Assembly (NCBI GenBank): GCA_964390905.1
Contig: CAYMLO010000020.1
Coordinates: 17,863 to 81,862 of the forward strand
DNA from: JAFGLZ01 sp964390905
Lineage (GTDB): Bacteria > Planctomycetota > Phycisphaerae > UBA1845 > JAFGLZ01
Direction of reading: 5' to 3'
Length of the DNA: 64,000 nucleotides
Shown here: piece after piece, positions 54,528 to 63,232 of the stretch
Position numbering within the stretch: the stretch's first letter is position 1
Layout: each line of letters starts with the position of its first letter
Made by a program: the position numbers and the translations under genes
Notes under the pieces: model-generated
The model's input: only the letters and a program-made list of their open reading frames with translations
Told to the model about the DNA's origin: nothing
Databases searched by the model: none

Positions 54528-56561
54528 CTACTTGGACGGATCGGCCTGCCCGGTCCGCATCGCCTTCAGTGCGTTGGCCGCTGCGGCGTGGGACGGATCG
54601 GCCTTCAGCGCGAGGGCGAACGCCTTTTGGGCCTCGACCCGCCGCCCCCGGGCCAGATGCGTCCGACCGATCTCATAGCGCGCCCGGGCGGCCCGGATCC
54701 CGTCCCAGGCTTTGCTCAGCCTGTCGAACGCGGCCATCGCTTCGGCATCGCGCCCCAGCGCCCGGTAGGACCGCCCGAGCTGCTCGAGCGCCTCGGGGTG
54801 CTCCCGGTCGATCGCGAGCGCGCGGCGAAAGTGCGCGATCGCTTTGCCGTGGTCGCCCTGCTGGGCGTAGACGCCCCCCAGCGCCGAGGCGACGTCCGCC
54901 TTCCGGCTGGTCGACTTCTCGGCCCGCCCGAAGCACGCCGCCGCCTGCGTCTCATGTCCTGCCGCCCGGTGGCACAAGCCCAGGAAGACCTGCGCCACCC
55001 CGTCCTCGGGCGCCGCGGTCGTGTACTGCTCGAACAGCGTGATCGCCTCCTCGAACTGGCGCTTCCGCATCAAGGCGCGGGCCCTGGCAAACTGCCGTAT
55101 GCGCTGGACCATGTCCTTGGGGTTGGGCAGCTCGGCGAACGGCCTGCTGGTCTGGGGGCCATGGCGGGTGGTCGCGTGCCCCGAGTCCGTGACGTATCCC
55201 AAGGCCTTGAGCTGCCGCAGCGCGTCGGGCGTCAGCGGGAGATTGGCCTGGACCGTCGCGACCAGCTCGGGGTCGCGCCCGACCGCCCGGCGGAGCTGGT
55301 CGTACAGCTCGCCTGCCACCTCGGGCTGGGTCTTGTACAGGTTCTGGAGTTCCCTGGCGTCGTTGCGGAGATCGTACAGCTCCGGCTGCGGGGCGAGGAT
55401 GAATTTGTAGTCCGCCCGACGAACCCCCAACAGGGGGGCCCATCCGTGGAAGAACTTGCTGGCCAGCGTCTCGATGTACAGCGCCCTGGGTTCCTGGGCG
55501 GGCGGATCGAGCAGACTGCGGCCGTCCAGGCCGTCGGGGATGGGTCGGCCGACGAGCGCCAGGATCGTCGGCACCACGTCGACGAGGCCCGCGAGGCTCG
55601 AAACCACATGCCCCTGCGGCATCGGCGCCGGACCGCTGAAGATCAGCGGAACGTGCAACGTGGTCTCATACAGCAGCATGCCGTGCTGCGTCTCGCCGTG
55701 TTCGCCGAAGGCCTCGCCGTGGTCGGCCGTCACCACCACGAGCGTCCGCGACAGGAGCTGCTGCGCTTCCAGCCATCGAATCACCAGGCCGAATTGCTGA
55801 TCGGTATAGGCGATCTCGCCGTCGTACGGCGCCGAGCCGTACAGCTCCTTGAATGGCGCGGGGGGCGCGTAGGGGAAATGCGGATCGAAGTAGTGCAGCC
55901 ACAGGAAGAACTTCTCATGACCGTGCTTGTCCAACCATCCCAGGGCCTCCGACGTGACGGCGTCGGCCCGGCGCTCGCTGAGGTTCGGCGTCTCGGCGGC
56001 CCCCAGCTTGGCCCAGGTATCTCCGTAGTGGCCAAATCCGCGCCCCAGACCATAGCGTCGATGCAGCAGGCCGACCGACACGATCCCCCCCGTCCGGTAG
56101 CCCGCCTCAGCCAGCATCTGGGCCAACGTCGCGACGCCCGGGCCGAGCTTGAACATCCCGTTGACGCGGGCACCGTGACGCTGCGGCGCAAGCCCCGTCA
56201 GCATCGACACATGCGAGGGAAGCGTGATCGACGTGGGCGCGATGGCCTGCGCGAACCGCACGCCCCGACGGGCCAGCCCATCGAGTACGGGCGTCTCGAC
56301 GGCCTGATGACCGTAGCAGCGGACGTGGTCCGCCCGAAGCGTGTCGACGCTGACCAGCAGGACGTTCCAGTCGCGAAGCGCGCCCGGCTCGGCTTCCAGA
56401 CGGTCGGTCCGCCGAGAGGCCCGACCCGCCGACGGCGCAGACCCCGACCCGGGGTCGCGGCGGCAGCCGGCCAAGGCCACAGCCGCGATCGGTACCAGCA
56501 GCATCGCATGAGGGCAACGACTGCCCCTGCGACAGTGATCGATGCCGGAGGTCATTCGCAT
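54528..56561 (-). CDS. Lipoprotein with sulfatase-fold hydrolase and TPR domains, paralog 2
   Basis: About 677 residues from the ATG at 56561 (others in frame nearby). Lipobox ALAGC. Strongly similar to the downstream gene through the hydrolase domain (LLVSVDTLRADHVRCYGHQA, ITLPSHVSMLTGLAPQRHG, VVTADHGEAFGEHGETQHG), with the same Thr-for-Cys change. The TPR part is shorter, about four units. Lies 78 bases before paralog 1 on the same strand, so the two probably form an operon and arose by tandem duplication. Confidence 0.87.
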   Translation of the reverse strand: MRMTSGIDHCRRGSRCPHAMLLVPIAAVALAGCRRDPGSGSAPSAGRASRRTDRLEAEPGALRDWNVLLVSVDTLRADHVRCYGHQAVETPVLDGLARRGVRFAQAIAPTSITLPSHVSMLTGLAPQRHGARVNGMFKLGPGVATLAQMLAEAGYRTGGIVSVGLLHRRYGLGRGFGHYGDTWAKLGAAETPNLSERRADAVTSEALGWLDKHGHEKFFLWLHYFDPHFPYAPPAPFKELYGSAPYDGEIAYTDQQFGLVIRWLEAQQLLSRTLVVVTADHGEAFGEHGETQHGMLLYETTLHVPLIFSGPAPMPQGHVVSSLAGLVDVVPTILALVGRPIPDGLDGRSLLDPPAQEPRALYIETLASKFFHGWAPLLGVRRADYKFILAPQPELYDLRNDARELQNLYKTQPEVAGELYDQLRRAVGRDPELVATVQANLPLTPDALRQLKALGYVTDSGHATTRHGPQTSRPFAELPNPKDMVQRIRQFARARALMRKRQFEEAITLFEQYTTAAPEDGVAQVFLGLCHRAAGHETQAAACFGRAEKSTSRKADVASALGGVYAQQGDHGKAIAHFRRALAIDREHPEALEQLGRSYRALGRDAEAMAAFDRLSKAWDGIRAARARYEIGRTHLARGRRVEAQKAFALALKADPSHAAAANALKAMRTGQADPSK

Positions 56562-56796
56562 GCCTGTCCGCCCCGAAGAACGACGCCAATGTCTCGCGCG
56601 CAAAGCCCCTCTGGGTCTGATCTGACCGACGGCGTCCCCTATTCGTCCTTATACCCGCCGACTCGACAACGAGGCAAGCTAGCCTCAGGAACCCATCGAT
56701 CGCCAGACCCGGATCCCGGACCCCGGGACCCGGAGCCCGTTCTGCGAACAGCGCGCAGAACGCCCGCCGTCGTCCGTTCAACGATCCCCGCGCGAT

Positions 56797-57675
56797 TCAG
56801 TGATCAGACAACTCGATTTCGATCACGCGCTTGTCGGTGTAGGTCGATCCGACGCTGGTGCACGTCAGGTGTCCCCGGACGATGTGACGGGCCCGGTGAT
56901 TGTGGGCGCACAATAGATGCGTGGCCTTCGGCTCGCCCAGGACCGTTCGGCCGAAGATTTCGCTGCCGAGGTAGTTCGTCGCGAAGTCCCACGCGGGATG
57001 GCCCGTCCGGACGACCATCTCGGCGAAGGGCAGGTGATGCATGCCGACGACGATCGTGCGGGCCTGCTGGGCCGCCTCCTCGAGGTGTCGGCGGAGCTTG
57101 GCGGCCAGGCGGTGGGTGAACTCCTCGTCGTCGTAAGGCAAGCGGACGTGCTGCCCGTCCATCCACCGCGTGGTGATGTCCAGCGTCGATTCGGGAATGT
57201 CCACCAGACCGTCCAGCAGGTGCATGTGCTCCGGCATCCTGGCGGCGGCGCCGGGTGCGACCTTGGCGCGGTAGAAGCGGAGGGGGATGTTCAGCGACTC
57301 GGCCCGGTAGCTGTGGTCGTACCATCCGATGTTGCCGACGAAGGCGACGCCGTCGAACTGGGCAGGTCCGGCGTCCAGGTAGTGCCAGCCGTGCTGGCGG
57401 CAGGTCTCGGCGAGTTCGACTTCGTAACGGTGAAGGCTGTCGCGGCCCGGGTCGGTCCAGAGGTCGTGGTTGCCGGCCACGAGCATCTTGTGCCCGGTGA
57501 ATCCGTCGAACAGTCGCAGCGCCTCGGCGAAGGTCTCCGGTTGCCGACCGGCCACGTCGCCGAGGAGCAGCAAGGCGTCGGCCGGGCGGCGCGACACCTC
57601 ATCGGCGAGAGCCTCGGTGGGCTCGCGGCTGCGCCGGATGTCGTAGTGTAGATCAGCGGTGACCAGGATTCGCAT
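56797..57675 (-). CDS. Calcineurin-like metallophosphoesterase
   Basis: About 292 residues from the ATG at 57675 (MRILVTADLHYDI). Metal-binding motifs: TADLHYD, LLLGDVAG, VAGNHDLW, VGMHHLPF and CAHNHRAR. Cytoplasmic, with no signal peptide. Substrate unknown. The frame extends 21 codons upstream but the family normally starts at MRILV. Confidence 0.88.
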   Translation of the reverse strand: MRILVTADLHYDIRRSREPTEALADEVSRRPADALLLLGDVAGRQPETFAEALRLFDGFTGHKMLVAGNHDLWTDPGRDSLHRYEVELAETCRQHGWHYLDAGPAQFDGVAFVGNIGWYDHSYRAESLNIPLRFYRAKVAPGAAARMPEHMHLLDGLVDIPESTLDITTRWMDGQHVRLPYDDEEFTHRLAAKLRRHLEEAAQQARTIVVGMHHLPFAEMVVRTGHPAWDFATNYLGSEIFGRTVLGEPKATHLLCAHNHRARHIVRGHLTCTSVGSTYTDKRVIEIELSDH

Positions 57676-57818
57676 CACGCCCGCAATTCTGGAGCCCGTG
57701 GTCAAGGCACCATTGTAGGCACTGGGGGCCGCCGACACAATCCGCCGAATCGGGCGGTGGGCGGGGCGTATGTCTCGTGTGGTCAGTCCCCCGTGAAGTT
57801 GCGGGTCGCCGTAGGCGT

Positions 57819-57902
57819 CAGGCCCCAGACTTCAGGCTTCAGGCCTTCGCTTCCGATTCGTCGCGCCAGCCCTGTGGCCTGACGCCTGAAGCCTGAGGCC
57901 TG
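57819..57902. repeat. 27-bp inverted repeat built of TCAGGC-type units
   Basis: The arm 57819-57845 pairs with 57876-57902 at 24 of 27 positions around a 30-base loop. Both arms are made of repeated TTCAGGC/GCCTGAA blocks. It lies in the 520-base gap between the phosphoesterase and the HU-like gene. Confidence 0.7.
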
Positions 57903-58043
57903 CAGTGTCAGGCACGCGGCCCCGCCAAACGAGGTCGGGAGGGGCGGGGACGGGATCTGCGAGGTCAAAGGCGGCCCTCCGGGGGTCGTCTGGGCGGTCG
58001 CCCGGTCCTGGTCGAAGGAAAATTCTGGAAATGTAAAAAGCCC

Positions 58044-58072
58044 TTGCGGGTTAGAACTTGTTGCATTAGTAT
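58044..58072 (+). promoter_or_regulatory. Candidate promoter of the HU-like gene
   Basis: TTGCGG, exactly 17 bases, then TAGTAT, about 120 bases before the gene. The -35 box and spacing equal those before the PEP-CTERM genes. The surrounding bases are relatively AT-rich. Confidence 0.4.
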
Positions 58073-58195
58073 CACTTGCAATCGTTAGGAGCTATCCCGC
58101 TGTCCCGATGGGATCGTGCAGGTCCGAGCTGCGGCCTCGGGTGGTACCGTAGCGAGTGGAAACGCTTTCACCTCTGAGTTTTCAAGGGCGTGCTG

Positions 58196-58588
58196 ATGGC
58201 AACGATCACCAAGAAGGAGCTGATTGACCGGATCGCCGACAAGACCGGCAACAAGCGCATCGTGGTCAAGCGGATCATCCAGAGCTTCCTCGACGAGATC
58301 ATCGAGGAGCTGGGAAAGGGCAATCGATTGGAGTTTCGCGACTTCGGCGTCTTCGAGAGTCGGATGCGGGCCGAGCGCGTTGCTCAGAACCCCAAGACCC
58401 TCGAGCGCGTCCATGTGCCGGCGAAGCGGACGGTCAAGTTCAAGGTCGGTCGGCTGATGAAACAGAAGTTGCATGACCCCGGAGGGCAAGCCGGCGATAC
58501 GCCTGCAGCCCCGGGCCGACCGCCGCGCACCCCCGGCGCCGAGGGCGTCGCGGGGACCTCCCCGCCCGCCAATCCCGACGCGGGTTGA
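58196..58588 (+). CDS. HU/IHF-family DNA-binding protein with C-terminal extension
   Basis: About 130 residues from the ATG at 58196, eight bases after AAGGG. Residues 1-90 are the HU/IHF fold: TITKKELIDRIADKTGNKR, LEFRDFGVFESRMRAERVAQ and the DNA-intercalating proline in QNPKT. The extra 35 residues are Pro/Gly/Ala-rich (PGRPPRTPGAEGV) and not part of the fold. Bends DNA and compacts the nucleoid. Confidence 0.93.
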   Translation: MATITKKELIDRIADKTGNKRIVVKRIIQSFLDEIIEELGKGNRLEFRDFGVFESRMRAERVAQNPKTLERVHVPAKRTVKFKVGRLMKQKLHDPGGQAGDTPAAPGRPPRTPGAEGVAGTSPPANPDAG

Positions 58589-58859
58589 CGCAAGGACGGG
58601 TCAAGCCCGTCCCCGACCCGTCCACACGAGCCATCCTCGCAACCGCCACGGGCCCGTGAGCCGTGGCGTTTCTGTTGTAAGCGGCCAGACGCAATGCCGT
58701 CCGGTCGGAGCGGCGGACAACACCCCGGCGGCCAGTCGTCATTGTCTATGGGGCAATATCGCCGTAGGATTATAGATGGTGGGACCAAATGGGCGGTGTC
58801 TGCCGGGCACGGAGCCAACAGAGCAGGGGGAGCGTCCGGGCAAAGGGGTGCGTGAGGCG

Positions 58860-59912
58860 ATGCGTGCGATCGACCGTCGACGCGGCAGACCGGGGTTCAC
58901 GCTGATCGAACTCCTGGTCGTGGTGGCCATCATCGCGCTGTTGATCTCGATTCTGCTGCCGTCACTGAGCCGGGCCCGGGCGCAGGCGCGGGCGACCGTG
59001 TGCGCGACGCGGATCGGCCAGCTCGCCAAGGCCGTCCTGATGTACGCCGACGAGTACGACGAGGTCCCCCCCTTCATCGGGCGGGGGTGGGAGAACTGTG
59101 ACGATCCTCGTCTCGGCGACGAGTGGTTCGTGGGTTCGGGGACGACCCTCGAGGACCTGGCGCGATTCGAAGACTGGCTCATGCGCGACATGCCGGACTT
59201 CTGGATGGACGTCCAGGACGACTGGCCCGACGATGCCGAGCTCCGCGGGGGGCGTCTGTTTAGCTACACACGCTTCGAGAACACGTATCTCTGCCCCGAC
59301 TTCGCCCGGGTGGCCGACCCGGCGAAGTCCCAGAACGTCTTCAATTACTCGCGAACCGTCCTCGGGCGGAAGTGGTTTCACTGGGGCGACCCGGAGCTGA
59401 ACCAACCGTCGATCTGGATCCCATCAGGCGACCACGTCGAGTGGTGCGGCATGGCCGGCCCGGTCCTGAAGGTCAGCCAGATCTACGCCCCGGCTCAGCT
59501 CCACATGTTCTTCGACGAGCGGTGGGACAAGCATTGCGCCGGGCCCCCGGAGGGATTTCACATCGCAGGGGCCGGACTGTTCGGCGACGGGATGATCAAG
59601 CATCAGTGGATGGCCATCGACGCGATGTTCGGCCCGTGGGGCAATGAGATCGGCCAGTATCACGGCACCAAGACGATGTCGCGGTACGTCCCCGAGCCGT
59701 GGCGGAAGGACATCCCGGCGATCAAGCTCGGCAGCGTCGCGTTCTACGACGGGCACGTCACGCTCGACCTGGACGTGCTGCCCGACCGGGACACGGGCGA
59801 GGGGATATCCGCGGTCTTCGCGGCCCAAGGCCTGCTCGAGTTGATCTACGGCCACATCTTCGCCCAGCGCGGCCTGGCGCCGGACGAGATCCAGTTTAAC
59901 GACCTCTTCTAA
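58860..59912 (+). CDS. Prepilin-type secreted protein, paralog 1
   Basis: About 350 residues from the ATG at 58860. The type IV prepilin-like leader is GRPGFTLIELLVVVAIIALL, cleaved after Gly and methylated at Phe. It is followed by the hydrophobic helix SILLPSLSRARAQAR and a globular domain (KAVLMYADEYDEVPPF). A YDGHVTLD segment near the C-terminus is the H-x9-DG-like end found in many planctomycete pseudopilin-like proteins. Tandem duplicate of the next gene. No T2SS genes are in the window. Confidence 0.88.
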   Translation: MRAIDRRRGRPGFTLIELLVVVAIIALLISILLPSLSRARAQARATVCATRIGQLAKAVLMYADEYDEVPPFIGRGWENCDDPRLGDEWFVGSGTTLEDLARFEDWLMRDMPDFWMDVQDDWPDDAELRGGRLFSYTRFENTYLCPDFARVADPAKSQNVFNYSRTVLGRKWFHWGDPELNQPSIWIPSGDHVEWCGMAGPVLKVSQIYAPAQLHMFFDERWDKHCAGPPEGFHIAGAGLFGDGMIKHQWMAIDAMFGPWGNEIGQYHGTKTMSRYVPEPWRKDIPAIKLGSVAFYDGHVTLDLDVLPDRDTGEGISAVFAAQGLLELIYGHIFAQRGLAPDEIQFNDLF

Positions 59913-59964
59913 CGCTCGCGCCCCCCGTCGGGTGGTGCGTCTTTGTCGTGCCTCGGTTAGCCCC

Positions 59965-59998
59965 GCCGCGTGCGGCCGGAAAAGGGGCCGCACGCGGC
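59965..59998. terminator. Strong GC-rich hairpin between the prepilin-like genes
   Basis: GCCGCGTGCGGCC (59965-59977) and GGCCGCACGCGGC (59986-59998) are perfect complements with an 8-base loop. It lies 53 bases after the first gene. There is no T-tract, so termination is inferred. Confidence 0.5.
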
Positions 59999-60316
59999 CC
60001 CGCTAAGCGCGTACTCGGTGGCGGAGATCCGCTTGGGTACTCGCCGACCCGGGATGGGGCGGCGCTATCCCAACAAAAACACCACGAAAAACTGGCAGAC
60101 TAGCCCATTGTTTGCCGCACGTCATTCGCGTAGGATGACTAGGGAGCCGTGGGGCGCGGGGCGATTGCCCGCTGGTGCTGGGGCGTTCCATCGGGCGGCA
60201 GTGGGCGGACGCACGAAGCGGGCCAGGGCTCGATCGGAGCAATCCCGAGGGCGTTTCCCTCCCCGGATCGATTCGGGTCCGCAGGTTCCATACTACATTG
60301 GAGCGAAGGGGTCGTC

Positions 60317-61375
60317 ATGAAACACCATCCGACTGCCTGCAAGCGAGGCCGGACCGGTTTCACGCTGATCGAGCTGTTGGTCGTCGTGGCCATCATCGCG
60401 CTGCTGATCTCGATCCTGCTGCCATCGTTGAGCCGGGCGCGGGCACAAGCGCGAAGCACGGTGTGTGCCTCGCGGATCGCCCAGCTCGCCAAGGCCATCA
60501 TTCTGTACGCCGATGATTACGACGAGACCCCACCGTTCCTCGCCCGAGGGTGGGAGGACTGCGATGAGCCCGGTCGCCTCGAGACCGAGGAATACACCGT
60601 GGGCTCGGGGATGACGCTGATGGATTGGGCGATGCTGGAGGACTGGCTGATGCCGGACTTCCCCCGGTTCTGGATGGACGTCCAAGAGGACTGGCCCGAG
60701 GACGCACAGCCCAAGTACGGGACGCTGTTCGGCTATACGCGGTTCGAGAACCTCTACCGCTGCCCATCGTTCGAGCGCGTGGGCGACAGTGGCAAGACGC
60801 AGAACGTCTTCAACTACACCCGGACACTATTCGCGCGGAAGTGGTTCCACAAGGGCGACCCGGAAAGCTACTATGGTTCCTCCATCTACGTGGGGGACCC
60901 CGAGTCGGAGAACTGGTGCGGACAGGCCGGGCCGATCCTCAAGATCAGCGACATCTACAGCGCGTCTCAGATGTGGATGATGTTCGATGAGCGCTGGGAC
61001 CGCCACTGCGCGGGTCCGCTGGATCGGCTCAACCGTGCTGGCGAGGGGATGCTACAAGACGCGATTACCGAGGTGTGGATGGCGATCGACCCCATCTTCG
61101 GCGCGAGCGGGGACGAGGTGGGTCAGTACCACGGGGCGGCGACGTATTCGTCGCTCGTCCCGGCTTCGATCCGAGAGAAGACGCCCCCCATCCTGAGCGG
61201 CAATTGCTCCTTCTACGACGGGCACGTGGCCCTGGAGACCGACCCGCTGCCGGACCGCAAGATCGAGGGCGATACGATGCAGCTGGTCACGGTCTTCGTC
61301 GACTTCCTCATGGGGCCCATGTTCGCCCAGCGGGGTCTCAGGCCGGAGGACGTCAAGTTAGACTCCCCCCTCTGA
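60317..61375 (+). CDS. Prepilin-type secreted protein, paralog 2
   Basis: About 352 residues from the ATG at 60317, seven bases after AAGGGG; upstream codons in frame are not supported. Leader GFTLIELLVVVAIIALLISI and the same plan as the preceding gene, with conserved patches such as AKAIILYADDYDETPPF, QNVFNYTRTLFARKWFH and FYDGHVALETD. Middle parts have diverged. Likely exported and assembled or released by a type II-like system; function unknown. Confidence 0.88.
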   Translation: MKHHPTACKRGRTGFTLIELLVVVAIIALLISILLPSLSRARAQARSTVCASRIAQLAKAIILYADDYDETPPFLARGWEDCDEPGRLETEEYTVGSGMTLMDWAMLEDWLMPDFPRFWMDVQEDWPEDAQPKYGTLFGYTRFENLYRCPSFERVGDSGKTQNVFNYTRTLFARKWFHKGDPESYYGSSIYVGDPESENWCGQAGPILKISDIYSASQMWMMFDERWDRHCAGPLDRLNRAGEGMLQDAITEVWMAIDPIFGASGDEVGQYHGAATYSSLVPASIREKTPPILSGNCSFYDGHVALETDPLPDRKIEGDTMQLVTVFVDFLMGPMFAQRGLRPEDVKLDSPL

Positions 61376-61717
61376 CCTGGTCCTGCCCAGCAATCGCTCC
61401 CTACGAGCAGCACACCTCCGAGGGTGGATTTCTTCCTGACTCGACCCCGTCTGCGGATTCCCCCGGGGGGGTGGCCGACGTGGTGTTGCCAACTCACTAC
61501 CGTTAGCGCTGAGATCGTCTCGTTGGACCTCGGTTGAACGGGGGTGGGTTCCTCTGACCGCCGTTGGCTTCCGCCACGGCGACATTGCCCTTGCCGGGCT
61601 TCAGCCGGCTCTCCCGTTGGGCACGGGCTTCAGTCCGTGCAGCGGCGCCCCCGACGACTCCCCCTTTCCTGTGAGCCAGCTTCTGGAGGGGGGGAGGGCG
61701 ACCTCGCGCAGGCAGGA
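61376..61717. other. Gene-free stretch with small GGGCTTCAG repeats
   Basis: 342 bases between convergent genes. Around 61593-61640 two short palindromic blocks (CCGGGCTTCAGCCGG and CACGGGCTTCAGTCCGTG) follow each other and could act as terminators. Nothing else is seen. Confidence 0.45.
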
Positions 61718-62734
61718 TCAGCGACATCCCCACCGCAGATCGGCCTCGACGGCGGAATGATCCGAGAGCGCGACGACGCGGGGGTCCAGGTATCGATTGA
61801 CCCGGACGGCCAACGGGTGGAGGCGATGGGGGCCCTGGTTGGGGTTGCTCAGGAGGATGTAGTCGATGCGGCTGCCGCCGGTGGGTGTGGTCTGTCGGCT
61901 GGTCCCGCCGACGCCGGGCTCGAGATGGGGCCAGAGGTCCAGGACGTCTCCGGCCGGCCGGGCGCGTCGGAAGAGCGACATCATCCGGCTGTACGCGGGC
62001 TCGGGGGTCTTGCCCCGCACCGGGCCGTGCGTGTTCAGGTCGCCCATGATCAGCGTCGGGTGCCTCGGGTCGCTGTGGGCGCGGACGAACTCGGCCAGCT
62101 CGGCGTACTGGACGGCGCGTGCCTTGCTGTCCTTGCTCTCCAGGTGGGTGGCGAAGACGTCGACGAATCCCGCGTCGGGGCCGGTCCGGGTCCGGGCGAT
62201 CCGGGCATGGATGGCCCCCTTGGCGGCGAAGCCGTCCGCCAGCAGGCCGTACTCCTCCGGACGGCTGCACGCGCTGTAGAGCGTGCTGTGCATTGCCAGG
62301 AACGGCAACCGACTCGCGATCGCGCACCCGCCGCTCAGCCGGCCCGCGGGCTTGGGGCTAAGGACGACGTTGAAGTCCTTGCCCCATGCACGGCGGAGCT
62401 GGTCGAGGAGCAGTTCCCTGGGCCCGTCGTCGAACACTTCGTTGAGGGCGACGATGTCGAATTTGGCCAGGTGCTTGCCGATGGTGGTGGCGCGGTACTT
62501 GGGGTGCTTGCGCCGGTTGATGACGCTGGCGAGTCCGGGCAGGAACTGGACGTTGTAGGTGATGATCTTGAGGGGTGGACCGGCCGGGGGACCGGCCGGC
62601 TCGGGGGGGGCGGATACCTTCTTTTCATCCTGAGCCCACAGTCTGCTGACGCCCGGCGCGACGACCAACAGCGCCGCGGTCACGACGGACAGCACGAAGC
62701 GCCCTGTCGGACGCGCCAAGGCTCTGAGCGTCAT
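61718..62734 (-). CDS. Exported endonuclease/exonuclease/phosphatase family protein
   Basis: About 338 residues from the ATG at 62734, nine bases after AGGGG. A signal peptide (VLSVVTAALLVVAPGVSRLWA) is followed by a linker and the EEP fold: ITYNVQFLP, VALNEVFDD, FATHLESKD, MGDLNTHG and ALSDHSAVEADL. These carry the usual Asn, Glu, Asp and His active-site residues. May cleave a phosphodiester or phospholipid head group outside the cytoplasm. Confidence 0.9.
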   Translation of the reverse strand: MTLRALARPTGRFVLSVVTAALLVVAPGVSRLWAQDEKKVSAPPEPAGPPAGPPLKIITYNVQFLPGLASVINRRKHPKYRATTIGKHLAKFDIVALNEVFDDGPRELLLDQLRRAWGKDFNVVLSPKPAGRLSGGCAIASRLPFLAMHSTLYSACSRPEEYGLLADGFAAKGAIHARIARTRTGPDAGFVDVFATHLESKDSKARAVQYAELAEFVRAHSDPRHPTLIMGDLNTHGPVRGKTPEPAYSRMMSLFRRARPAGDVLDLWPHLEPGVGGTSRQTTPTGGSRIDYILLSNPNQGPHRLHPLAVRVNRYLDPRVVALSDHSAVEADLRWGCR

Positions 62735-62791
62735 GGTCGATTCCCCTTGTGCGTCCGGCTCAGCGTGGTCGGCACGATACCCGGTGCGAGG

Positions 62792-62850
62792 GGTGCCCCA
62801 TCCTCCAATACGATTCGGCGAGAGCCGAAGCGGATTGGAGGGTGGGGGAC
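62792..62850 (-). repeat. 59-bp palindromic module R5
   Basis: Inverted copy of the R2-R4 type: GGTGCCCCATCCTCC start, inner TTCGGCGAGAGCCGAA hairpin, GGGTGGGGGAC end. Pairs with R6 37 bases away in the same back-to-back arrangement as R1/R2. Confidence 0.8.
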
Positions 62851-62887
62851 GGAATGGACCGCGAAGGGCCCTCTGCAGCGCGGTTCC

Positions 62888-62945
62888 GTCCCCCACCCTT
62901 CCCTGCCCTTCGCGTTCCGCGAAGGACAGGGAAGAATGGGGCACC
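62888..62945 (+). repeat. 58-bp palindromic module R6 with a different interior
   Basis: Ends GTCCCCCACCC and ATGGGGCACC match R2-R4, but the inside is CTTCCCTGCCCTTCGCG against CGCGAAGGACAGGGAAG, unrelated in sequence yet again a long perfect-like hairpin. Confidence 0.75.
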
Positions 62946-63048
62946 CCGCCGATAGCCCGCCGAGTCTGTCACGCGCCCTTGGCACGATACCCGGTGCAAA
63001 AGGCGTTGCAAAGCGCGGCGCGGACGAATACGGTTGAGGGTCCGTCCT

Positions 63049-63140
63049 GGTTCAAAAAGGGGACTGGCTCCGAGCCAGATACGCGCGGTTCTTCTGGAAA
63101 AGATCGCATGACGGCGAGGTGCCTGTCCCCTTTTTGAACC
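63049..63140. repeat. 92-bp element with perfect 16-bp inverted ends
   Basis: GGTTCAAAAAGGGGAC (63049-63064) and GTCCCCTTTTTGAACC (63125-63140) are perfect complements. Right after the left arm is a second small palindrome TGGCTCcGAGCCA. The layout resembles REP/MITE-type elements. It sits between divergent genes. Confidence 0.7.
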
Positions 63141-63232
63141 CGTTGACAGGTGCCCTTTGGACGTCTGAAGGGCGCAAGGGAAGGTAGTCCCGGCTCCTCG
63201 AGGCCGGGACGAGAACAGAGGTGAGGTGCGTG

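Larger units (their letters stand above)
62771..62997. repeat. 17-bp direct repeat enclosing palindromic modules R5 and R6
   Basis: GGCACGATACCCGGTGC occurs at 62771-62787 and 62981-62997, on either side of the R5/R6 pair. It may be a duplicated boundary of the composite repeat. Confidence 0.6.

Noticed and set aside
51966..57119. A 1717-codon open frame on the + strand
   Set aside because: It lies antisense to the two sulfatase-fold/TPR genes and has the Arg/Pro/Gly-rich, motif-free composition of a GC-rich shadow frame.
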